Source of the DNA: Rhodoglobus sp.
GTDB lineage: Bacteria; Actinomycetota; Actinomycetes; Actinomycetales; Microbacteriaceae
Direction of reading: 5' to 3'
NCBI GenBank assembly: GCA_025463515.1
Contig: JAODAQ010000028.1
Coordinates: 51,158-115,157, forward strand
Length of the DNA stretch: 64,000 nt
Shown one piece after another: positions 19,037-25,259 of this stretch. The notes beneath the pieces are model-generated. The model was not told where the DNA came from and made no database searches. It saw only the letters and a list, made by a program, of their open reading frames with translations. Position numbers and translations under genes: made by a program. Numbering within the stretch: the first letter of the stretch is position 1; each line of letters begins with the position of its first letter.

Positions 19037-20016
19037 GCCACGACCTCGGTGAGCGCAAGCTGCTCCGCCTCGAGGTGCGCAACGCCTCGACCCCCATCGA
19101 GCGCAAGCCCGAGTGGATCAAGACCGTCGCCCGCATGGGCCCCGAGTACAAGCAGCTGCAGGAGCTCGTGAAGGGCGAGAGCCTGCACACCGTGTGCCAG
19201 GAGGCCGGATGCCCCAACATCTTCGAGTGCTGGGAAGACCGCGAGGCGACCTTCCTCATCGGCGGCAGCCAGTGCACGCGCCGGTGCGACTTCTGCCAGA
19301 TCGACACCGGCAAGCCCGCGGACTACGACACGGATGAGCCGCGACGCGTCGCGGAGTCGGTCACCAAGATGAACCTGCGGTACGCGACGGTCACCGGCGT
19401 CGCGCGCGACGACCTGCCCGACGAGGGCGCGTGGCTGCACGCCGAGACCGTGCGGCAGATCCACGAGCACAACCCGGGCACGGGCGTGGAGATCCTCGCC
19501 ACCGACTTCTCGGGCAACCCCGACCTGCTCGGCGTGGTCTTCGAGTCGCGCCCCGAAGTCTTCGCGCACAACGTCGAGACCGTCCCGCGCATCTTCAAGC
19601 GCATCCGGCCCGCGTTCCGCTACGAGCGCTCGCTTGACGTCATCAGCCAGGCCCGGGTGGCAGGGCTCATCACCAAGTCGAACCTCATCCTCGGCATGGG
19701 CGAGGAGCCGCACGAGGTCAGCCAGGCGCTGCAGGACCTCCACGACGCCGGTACGGACATCATCACGATCACGCAGTACCTACGACCCACCCCGCGGCAC
19801 CTTCCCGTCGCGCGCTGGGTCAAGCCGCAGGAGTTCGTGGAGTTCAGCGAGGAGGCCGAGGAGATCGGGTTCCTCGGTGTGCTCGCGGGGCCGCTGGTGC
19901 GCTCGAGCTACCGTGCTGGGCGCCTGTGGGCCCGGTCGATGGCGGCGAAGGGCCGGGACATCCCCGAAGACCTCAAGCACCTCGCCGATCTCGGCTTCGC
20001 GCAGGCGGTGTCCTGA
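19033..20016 (+). CDS. lipA: Lipoyl synthase (radical SAM)
   Basis: A 327-residue radical SAM enzyme that inserts two sulfurs into the octanoyl group on E2 lipoyl domains. The auxiliary cluster cysteines are in [12 protein letters not shown] (Cys-x4-Cys-x5-Cys). The radical SAM cluster is CTRRCDFC (CxxxCxxC). [19 protein letters not shown] and [14 protein letters not shown] are further family signatures. The ATG at 19033 overlaps the lipB stop. It is followed 44 bases later by the DUF4191 gene, the arrangement usual in actinobacteria. Confidence 0.97.
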   Translation: MSHDLGERKLLRLEVRNASTPIERKPEWIKTVARMGPEYKQLQELVKGESLHTVCQEAGCPNIFECWEDREATFLIGGSQCTRRCDFCQIDTGKPADYDTDEPRRVAESVTKMNLRYATVTGVARDDLPDEGAWLHAETVRQIHEHNPGTGVEILATDFSGNPDLLGVVFESRPEVFAHNVETVPRIFKRIRPAFRYERSLDVISQARVAGLITKSNLILGMGEEPHEVSQALQDLHDAGTDIITITQYLRPTPRHLPVARWVKPQEFVEFSEEAEEIGFLGVLAGPLVRSSYRAGRLWARSMAAKGRDIPEDLKHLADLGFAQAVS

Positions 20017-20060
20017 GTAGGTCGCGCAGCGATCGTATCGAAGGGCCGTATCCTAGGAAC

Positions 20061-20783
20061 ATGGCACGCACCACCACGACCCCTGCCCCCGCGTCGAAGG
20101 CTCCCAAGGAGCCCGGCCGCCTGAAGCAGATGTACCAGGTCTTCACGATGACGATCCGGTACGACAAGAGCGCACTGGCGTGGCTGATCGGCGGTTTCCT
20201 CCTGCCCATCATCGCCGGAGTCGTGCTCGCCCTCCTGCTCTCGCGCGACCAGATCCTCGGCTTCGTGCTCTACATCATCGCGGGCGTGCTCGGCGGCGTG
20301 CTCATCTTCCTGATCATTCTCGGCCGTCGTGCAGAGCGCGCCGCGTACTCGCAGATCGCCGGCCAGCCCGGTGCCGTCGGCGCCGTGCTCAAGAGCTCGC
20401 TCCGACGTGGCTGGACCGCCAGCGAAATGCCGGTGGCAGTGAGCCCCAAGACCCAGGATGCCGTCTACCGCGCCGTGGGCCGTGGCGGTGTCGCACTCAT
20501 CGGCGAGGGCCCGAGGTCGCGCACGCAGCCGATGCTCGAGAGCGAGCGCAAGAACGTGTCGCGCATCCTGCCCAACGTCCCCGTCACCTTCCTGTACGTC
20601 GGACCCGACGCCGAGTCCACCCCGCTCTACAAGCTGCCGGTGAAGCTGCGCTCTATCAAGTCGGCGCTGCGCAAGCCCGAGATCCTGGCGGTGTCGAACC
20701 GGCTGAACTCGCTCGGCCGCAACGGCCTGCCGATCCCCAAGGGCATGGATCCCCTGAAGGCGCGGGCGCCGCGACCCCGCTGA
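20061..20783 (+). CDS. DUF4191 family membrane protein
   Basis: A 240-residue protein with a Lys/Pro-rich N-terminus, two adjacent membrane helices (ALAWLIGGFLLPIIAGVVLALLL and GFVLYIIAGVLGGVLIFLIIL, about residues 38-90), then a soluble domain with VAVSPKTQDAVYRAVGRGGVALIGEG. It corresponds to the conserved gene that follows lipA in mycobacteria (Rv2219). Function not established. Its last three bases overlap a copy of the short repeat E (20781-20800). Confidence 0.88.
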   Translation: MARTTTTPAPASKAPKEPGRLKQMYQVFTMTIRYDKSALAWLIGGFLLPIIAGVVLALLLSRDQILGFVLYIIAGVLGGVLIFLIILGRRAERAAYSQIAGQPGAVGAVLKSSLRRGWTASEMPVAVSPKTQDAVYRAVGRGGVALIGEGPRSRTQPMLESERKNVSRILPNVPVTFLYVGPDAESTPLYKLPVKLRSIKSALRKPEILAVSNRLNSLGRNGLPIPKGMDPLKARAPRPR

Positions 20784-20800
20784 TCGAGCCTGTCGAGATC
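20781..20800. repeat. Repeat E copy: TGATCGAGCCTGTCGAGATC
   Basis: A 20-bp sequence identical to 41085-41104 at the end of kdpD and present with small changes in reverse orientation inside kdpB (36251, 37008, 37138). Here it lies between the ends of two convergent genes, overlapping the DUF4191 stop TGA at its left edge and the RDD stop (CTA on this strand) at its right edge. Confidence 0.75.
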
Positions 20801-21204
20801 TAGCGCCTGACGAGCACGGTCCCGATCAGGCGGTCGTGCATCCCGCGCTGGTCGCGGTCCCAGATCACGGCCGGGATGACCAGGCAGAGCAGTACGGTCC
20901 GCGCGAACGGACGCCACCAGCCCAGATAGCCGCCCGCGATCGGCACCACGCGCATCCCGAGCAGTAGATGCCCGACGCTGCCGTTCGCGGTCAGCAGGAA
21001 CACGACCTGCGCGACGGCGAAGACGCCGAGCGTCGCCCAGGCGTTGTAGGAGAAGAACGCTATCGAGATCAGGATGGCGGTGCCCCAGTCGATCGCGAGC
21101 GCAAGGATGCGCCGCCCAGGACGTGCGACCGAGCGCGATCCAGCGGCGGGGAGACCGAGGCGCTGCCCCGGCCAGGCGGACGATGATGCCGGGGTGTTGA
21201 CCAC
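20800..21204 (-). CDS. RDD family membrane protein
   Basis: A 134-residue protein with an RDD domain: RPGRRILALAIDWGTAILISIAFF, VFLLTANGSVGHLLLGMRVV, and the final RDQRGMHDRLIGTVLVRR. It has three hydrophobic segments. The conserved Arg and Asp residues that name the family are visible. Function unknown, though some RDD proteins act in ion exchange. The position between lipA/DUF4191 and glnA matches the mycobacterial order. It is divergent from glnA, so the GlnR box between them could also affect it. Confidence 0.88.
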   Translation of the reverse strand: MVNTPASSSAWPGQRLGLPAAGSRSVARPGRRILALAIDWGTAILISIAFFSYNAWATLGVFAVAQVVFLLTANGSVGHLLLGMRVVPIAGGYLGWWRPFARTVLLCLVIPAVIWDRDQRGMHDRLIGTVLVRR

Positions 21205-21232
21205 CCTCCGATCCTACCCAGAGGGGACACGC

Positions 21233-21270
21233 GTAACCTGCCGGAAACAATAGCGTGACAGTGGCGAAAC
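21233..21270 (+). promoter_or_regulatory. Double GlnR box in the glnA promoter
   Basis: Four half-sites occur with exact 6-base spacing: GTAAC (21233), GAAAC (21244), GTGAC (21255) and GAAAC (21266). This is the two-box pattern recognised by the actinobacterial nitrogen regulator GlnR. A possible -10 element, TACCCT, lies at 21281-21286, about 50 bases before the glnA ATG. The half-sites and spacing are read directly; binding is inferred. Confidence 0.85.
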
Positions 21271-21335
21271 CCCTTCCCCTTACCCTCGTGAGAGGCCGCG
21301 TCTGCAGCCGCCCAGCACCAAGCCCAGGAGTACCC

Positions 21336-22760
21336 ATGTTCAAAGACTCTTCCGAGGTCCTGAAGTTCATCAAGGACACCGACGTCAAGTTCCTCGACAT
21401 CCGCTTCACCGACCTTCCGGGCGTGCAGCAGCACTTCAACATCCCGGCTTCCACCGTCGACGAGGAGTTCTTCTCCGTCGGCCAGCTGTTCGACGGCTCC
21501 TCGATCCGCGGCTTCGCGTCGATCCACGAGTCGGACATGCAGCTCATCCCCGACGTGACGACCGCGTATCTCGACCCGTTCCGCACGGAGCGCACGCTCA
21601 TCATGGTCTTCGACATCTACAACCCGCGCAACGGCGAGATCTACGGCCGCGACCCGCGCCAGGTCGCCAAGAAGGCGGAGAAGTACCTCGCCTCGACCGG
21701 CATCGCCGACACCGCGTTCTTCGCCCCCGAGGCCGAGTTCTACATCTTCGACGACGTGCGCTACGAGGTGAAGCAGAACGGCAGCTTCTACTCGGTCGAC
21801 TCCGAGGAGGGCGCCTGGAACTCGGGCCGCGTCGAGGAAGGCGGCAACCTCGCCAACAAGACCCCCTACAAGGGCGGCTACTTCCCCGTCTCCCCCGTCG
21901 ACAAGCAGGCCGACCTCCGCGACGACATCAGCCTCAAGCTGATCGACGCCGGCCTCATCCTCGAGCGCGCCCACCACGAGGTCGGCACCGGCGGCCAGGC
22001 TGAGATCAACTACCGCTTCGACACGATGGTGCACGCGGCAGACGACATCCTCAAGTTCAAGTACATCGTCAAGAACACCGCGCAGGAGTGGGGCAAGGTC
22101 GCGACCTTCATGCCCAAGCCCCTGTTCGGCGACAACGGCTCGGGCATGCACACCCACCAGTCGCTGTGGAACGGCTCCGAGCCGCTCTTCTACGACGAGA
22201 AGGGCTACGGCGGCCTGTCCGACATCGCGCGCTGGTACATCGGCGGCCTGCTCAAGCACGCCCCCGCGGTGCTCGCGTTCACGAACCCGACCCTCAACTC
22301 GTACCGCCGTCTCGTCCCCGGCTTCGAGGCCCCCGTGAACCTGGTCTACTCGGCCGGCAACCGCTCCGCCTCGATCCGCATCCCGATCACCGGCACGAAC
22401 CCCAAGGCCAAGCGCATCGAATTCCGTGCGCCGGATGCCTCGGGCAACCCGTACCTCGCCTTCGCAGCGCAGCTCATGGCCGGCCTCGACGGCATCAAGA
22501 ACAAGATCGAGCCGCACGAGCCCGTCGACAAGGACCTGTACGAGCTGCCGCCCGAGGAGGCCAAGCTCATCCCCCAGGTTCCCGGCTCGCTCGCCGAGGC
22601 CCTGGACGCGCTCGAGGCCGACCACGACTTCCTCACCGAGGGCAACGTGTTCACGCCCGACCTGATCGCGACCTGGATCAACTACAAGCGCACCGCGGAG
22701 ATCATCCCGATGGCGCAGCGTCCGCACCCGTTCGAGTACGAGCTGTACTTCTCGGTGTAA
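21336..22760 (+). CDS. glnA: Glutamine synthetase, type I (adenylylated form)
   Basis: A 474-residue glutamine synthetase that makes glutamine from glutamate, ammonia and ATP. Signatures: FDGSSIRGF, the metal-binding [12 protein letters not shown] and [43 protein letters not shown], and the adenylylation site [10 protein letters not shown] with Tyr402, the target of GlnE. It is preceded by a four-part GlnR box and followed by a hairpin terminator. glnE and a second synthetase gene lie 2.5 kb downstream on the other strand; the block between glnA and glnE holds accessory genes. Confidence 0.98.
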   Translation: MFKDSSEVLKFIKDTDVKFLDIRFTDLPGVQQHFNIPASTVDEEFFSVGQLFDGSSIRGFASIHESDMQLIPDVTTAYLDPFRTERTLIMVFDIYNPRNGEIYGRDPRQVAKKAEKYLASTGIADTAFFAPEAEFYIFDDVRYEVKQNGSFYSVDSEEGAWNSGRVEEGGNLANKTPYKGGYFPVSPVDKQADLRDDISLKLIDAGLILERAHHEVGTGGQAEINYRFDTMVHAADDILKFKYIVKNTAQEWGKVATFMPKPLFGDNGSGMHTHQSLWNGSEPLFYDEKGYGGLSDIARWYIGGLLKHAPAVLAFTNPTLNSYRRLVPGFEAPVNLVYSAGNRSASIRIPITGTNPKAKRIEFRAPDASGNPYLAFAAQLMAGLDGIKNKIEPHEPVDKDLYELPPEEAKLIPQVPGSLAEALDALEADHDFLTEGNVFTPDLIATWINYKRTAEIIPMAQRPHPFEYELYFSV

Positions 22761-22780
22761 TCAGCCACAGCAACGGCAAC

Positions 22781-22809
22781 GGCCGCATCCCATCGGGGGT
22801 GCGGCCTTT
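22781..22809 (+). terminator. Rho-independent terminator of glnA
   Basis: The stem GGCCGCATCCC at 22781 pairs with the GGGGGTGCGGCC ending at 22806, leaving a short loop, and is followed by TTTG. It begins 20 bases after the glnA stop codon. Confidence 0.8.
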
Positions 22810-22817
22810 GTCGTGGG

Positions 22818-22907
22818 GCTGACGAAAACGCAGGAGATTCCTCCGATCCGCGCCAGAACAGGTGCTCAGTGCATCCGGATGCCCGAATCTCCTGCGTTTT
22901 CGTCAGC
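22818..22907. repeat. Repeat A copy 3: inverted repeat with 23-bp perfect arms
   Basis: The common 80-bp unit (22823-22902) is extended by GCTGA/TCAGC, giving perfect 23-bp arms at 22818-22840 and 22885-22907. The centre has no resemblance to other copies except for a GCATCCGGATGC palindrome. It lies between the glnA terminator and the tfoX start codon, ending 18 bases before that ATG. Confidence 0.93.
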
Positions 22908-22925
22908 GCGTTGTACCCTCGACCC

Positions 22926-23249
22926 ATGATCTCCGAGGAGGTTCGCGACCTACTGGACCGCGTGGAGCGACGCCTGCCCGACGCGAACCTGCAAGAGAAG
23001 CACATGTTCGGCGCCGTCGCGGTCATGCTCGACGGCGAGATGATCGTCGCCGCGAACAAGGACGGCAGCCTCCTCGTTCGGGTCCACGCCGACGAGGACG
23101 AGGAACTGATGCGTCGACCCGGCACGAGCCGCCTCGTGATGGGCGGCCGATCAATGAGTACCGGCTGGATTCGCGTCGACTCGCCTGAGCTCGTCGACGA
23201 CGAGGACCTCGACTTCTGGGTCGAGCGCGCTCTCGCGCGCCGCGCCTGA
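22926..23249 (+). CDS. TfoX N-terminal domain protein
   Basis: A 107-residue protein with the fold of the TfoX/Sxy N-terminal domain: RDLLDRVERRLPDANLQEKHMFGAVAVMLDGEMIVAANKDGSLLVRV. TfoX regulates competence in gamma-proteobacteria; isolated N-terminal domains are common in actinobacteria and have no known role. It begins 18 bases after repeat A copy 3 and is followed after 17 bases by an AraC-type gene, so tfoX, araC and the VOC gene form a tight three-gene unit. Confidence 0.85.
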   Translation: MISEEVRDLLDRVERRLPDANLQEKHMFGAVAVMLDGEMIVAANKDGSLLVRVHADEDEELMRRPGTSRLVMGGRSMSTGWIRVDSPELVDDEDLDFWVERALARRA

Positions 23250-23266
23250 GAGGTACCCTCGATCAC

Positions 23267-23683
23267 ATGACCCCCGACGAGATCGCCACGCTGAGGCAAC
23301 TGCGCCGCGCGCGCGACCTCATGGACCGGGAGTACGCCCGCCCGCTCGACGTTCCCGCGATGGCGGCGCACGCGTACATGTCGGCAGCGCACTTCTCGAG
23401 GCAGTTCAAGGCCGCGTACGGCGAGACGCCCTACGGCTACCTCATGACGCGCCGGATCGAGCGCGCCATGGCGCTGCTTCGAGAGGGGGCATCCGTCACC
23501 GACGCCTGTATGGCCGTCGGCTGTACGTCCCTCGGGTCCTTCAGCTCGCGGTTCACCGAGATCGTCGGCGTGACGCCCAGCGTCTACCGCTCGGGCACGC
23601 ACGAGGCGGTCATGGCGATGCCGACGCACGTCGCGAAAGCGCAGACGAGACCGAGCAGGAATCGAGAAGCCTCCGTCGCGTAG
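23267..23683 (+). CDS. AraC-family transcriptional regulator (HTH domain only)
   Basis: A 138-residue regulator made almost entirely of the two-helix-turn-helix AraC domain: PLDVPAMAAHAYMSAAHFSRQFKAAYGETPYGYLMTRRIERAMALL and then SVTDACMAVGCTSLGSFSSRFTEIVGVTPSVYR. There is no N-terminal sensor domain. The next gene, 18 bases downstream, encodes a VOC protein; this AraC-VOC pairing is common in actinobacteria and suggests that the regulator controls or cooperates with it. The last 25 residues are basic and likely disordered. Confidence 0.92.
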   Translation: MTPDEIATLRQLRRARDLMDREYARPLDVPAMAAHAYMSAAHFSRQFKAAYGETPYGYLMTRRIERAMALLREGASVTDACMAVGCTSLGSFSSRFTEIVGVTPSVYRSGTHEAVMAMPTHVAKAQTRPSRNREASVA

Positions 23684-23701
23684 CCTCCTTAGGCTTGCCG
23701 C

Positions 23702-24100
23702 ATGACCATTGCACTCAAGTACGTGAACGTCACCGTCAACGACGTGGACGAAGCACTCGCCTTCTACACCGACGGCCTCGGCATGACAGTCCAGATGGAT
23801 GTCTCCAACGGCGGTTTCCGCTGGGTGACCGTCGGCAGCGCCGACCAGCCCGGGCTCGGCGTCGTCCTCTCCGAGCCCCACGCGGGCCGCTCGCAGGCGG
23901 ACGGCGACGCCCTCCAGGAGCTGCTCACGAAGGGCCAGCTGCCGAGCATCGTCTTCCTCACCGACGACGTGGATGCCGCGTTCGAGCGCCTTCGCGCGCA
24001 CGGGGCCGAGGTCTACCAGGAGCCCGTCGAGCAGCCGTGGGGCCCGAAGGACTGTGCGTTCCGCGACCCGTCGGGCAACCTGGTGCGGATCTCCGCCTGA
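23702..24100 (+). CDS. VOC-family protein (glyoxalase/bleomycin-resistance fold)
   Basis: A 132-residue protein with the paired beta-alpha-beta-beta-beta units of the vicinal-oxygen-chelate superfamily: KYVNVTVNDVDEALAFYTDGLGMTV, SIVFLTDDVDAAFERLRAHGAEVYQEPV, and the ending CAFRDPSGNLVRIS, which often holds a metal-ligand Glu or its replacement. Substrate unknown. Third gene of the TfoX-AraC-VOC unit, followed after 20 bases by repeat A copy 4. Confidence 0.9.
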   Translation: MTIALKYVNVTVNDVDEALAFYTDGLGMTVQMDVSNGGFRWVTVGSADQPGLGVVLSEPHAGRSQADGDALQELLTKGQLPSIVFLTDDVDAAFERLRAHGAEVYQEPVEQPWGPKDCAFRDPSGNLVRISA

Positions 24101-24120
24101 CCCGAGCTGCTTGCACCAAA

Positions 24121-24200
24121 CGAAAACGCAGGAGATTCGAGCATCCGGCCGCCGTCTTTCATCGAAACGGCACGGATGACTCGAATCTCCTGCGTTTTCG
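24121..24200. repeat. Repeat A copy 4: 80-bp inverted repeat with 21-bp perfect arms
   Basis: CGAAAACGCAGGAGATTCGA begins at 24121 and its exact inverse ends at 24200; the perfect arms are 21 bp. The 38-nt remainder is unrelated to other copies. It fills the gap between the convergent VOC gene (stop 24100) and the Ddn-like gene (stop at 24211), a position where a bidirectional terminator would be expected. Confidence 0.93.
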
Positions 24201-24210
24201 GCGCAACGAC

Positions 24211-24594
24211 CTAGGGCTTCTCCAGCAGCTTCACGAAGTGGTCGCGGCGCAGGAGCCGCAGGATGCGCTGCTGGCCGGGCGTGAAGGCGGCGATGCCCTC
24301 GGCGGCGGCGAGCGGCTCGAGCCCCTCGATTGCGTGCTCCGTGCCGTGGTACAGGATGCGGCAGCCGTTCGCCGCGACCACATTGCGGTACCAGTCCACC
24401 TCGGGCCCGTAGGTGAGCTCGATCACGAAGCCGCCCTCGGTGGGCTGCACGATGATCGGCGTCTCGTAGGCCTTGCCGCTCTTGCGGCCCACGTGCTTCA
24501 CGAGGGCGAACGGGCCCCCGCGTCCGCGGGCGGCGCGCGTCGTGGCGCGGTTGAGCGTGTGCTTGAGGAAGGTGCCGATGCGCGGGCGGGCCAT
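24211..24594 (-). CDS. Ddn-like deazaflavin (F420)-dependent nitroreductase family protein
   Basis: A 127-residue member of the nitroreductase family that includes mycobacterial Ddn, a split-barrel protein binding the deazaflavin F420. Segments supporting this are FALVKHVGRKSGKAYETPIIVQP, GGFVIELTYGPEVDWYRNVVAANGC and the short C-terminal helix. Members transfer hydride from F420H2 to diverse acceptors; the substrate is not predictable. No F420 biosynthesis genes other than the CofE-like gene at 7847 are seen in the window. Confidence 0.85.
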   Translation of the reverse strand: MARPRIGTFLKHTLNRATTRAARGRGGPFALVKHVGRKSGKAYETPIIVQPTEGGFVIELTYGPEVDWYRNVVAANGCRILYHGTEHAIEGLEPLAAAEGIAAFTPGQQRILRLLRRDHFVKLLEKP

Positions 24595-24618
24595 GAGGCC
24601 ATTGTCGCGCGTTCGGCA

Positions 24619-24652
24619 GGTTTCGATACGGCCGCGGGCGGCCTACTCAACC
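24619..24652. repeat. Repeat D half copy (34 bp, identical to 61705-61738)
   Basis: The sequence starting GGTTTCGATACGGCCGCG and ending CTACTCAACC is the exact reverse complement of 61705-61738, the left half of the full element at 61702-61792. It contains the GGCCGCGGGCGGCC palindrome. The stop codon of the HD-domain gene (TCA at 24647-24649 on this strand) lies inside it. Confidence 0.85.
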
Positions 24653-25192
24653 GGCCTCGCGGACCAGGTCTGCGACCCACGACGACGGGCGCGCCTTCTC
24701 GGGCTGGCGCAGGGCCTGCTCGACGAGTAGGTCGCCCAACTCGTGGTCGAGCCCCAGCCGCGGGTACTCCCGCTCGACCGCGGCACGGGCTTCGTCCGGG
24801 ATGGCGATGGTGAAGAAGTCGGTGCGGACGCCGAGGCGGGTGAGGTGCGGCACCGCGCCGCGGCGCTCCACGATGCCGGGAGAGGTGTGGAGGGCGATGG
24901 CTTGCCAGACCTGGTCGATGTCGTCGGGGGTGCGGCCGTGCGAGGCGAGCAGGGATGCCGCGGCATCCGCCCCCTCGACCTCGAAGCGCTGCGGACCGTC
25001 GTAGGCCGGCGCAGAACCCAGGTCGTGCAGGACGCAGGCGGCGAACAGCAGGTCGGGGTCGTACTCGAGGCCGAGCTTCTCGGCGTGCAGCAGCGCGTAG
25101 GCGTGGGTGCGCACGCTGTGGTTGAGCACGGACGGGATCTCGTGGGCCGTTGCAAGATCGAGCGCCGCGACGGCGAGGGGTGAAGAAGTCAT
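24647..25192 (-). CDS. HD-domain protein (putative metal-dependent phosphohydrolase)
   Basis: A 181-residue protein of the HD superfamily. The metal-binding histidines and aspartate are seen in LNHSVRTHAYALLHAE, FAACVLHDLGSAP (the HD pair) and QAIALHTSPG. The closest described relatives include cyanamide hydratase-like and other HD hydrolases; the substrate is unknown. The final residues and stop codon fall in a repeat-D half copy. It is read on the same strand as glnE but lies downstream of it with a 67-base gap. Confidence 0.85.
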   Translation of the reverse strand: MTSSPLAVAALDLATAHEIPSVLNHSVRTHAYALLHAEKLGLEYDPDLLFAACVLHDLGSAPAYDGPQRFEVEGADAAASLLASHGRTPDDIDQVWQAIALHTSPGIVERRGAVPHLTRLGVRTDFFTIAIPDEARAAVEREYPRLGLDHELGDLLVEQALRQPEKARPSSWVADLVREAG

Positions 25193-25259
25193 AGGCCCAT
25201 CCTGCCGCGCGATGGTGGCAGAAAACCAACGTTGGCAGCATTACCGCCAACACTGTCAG

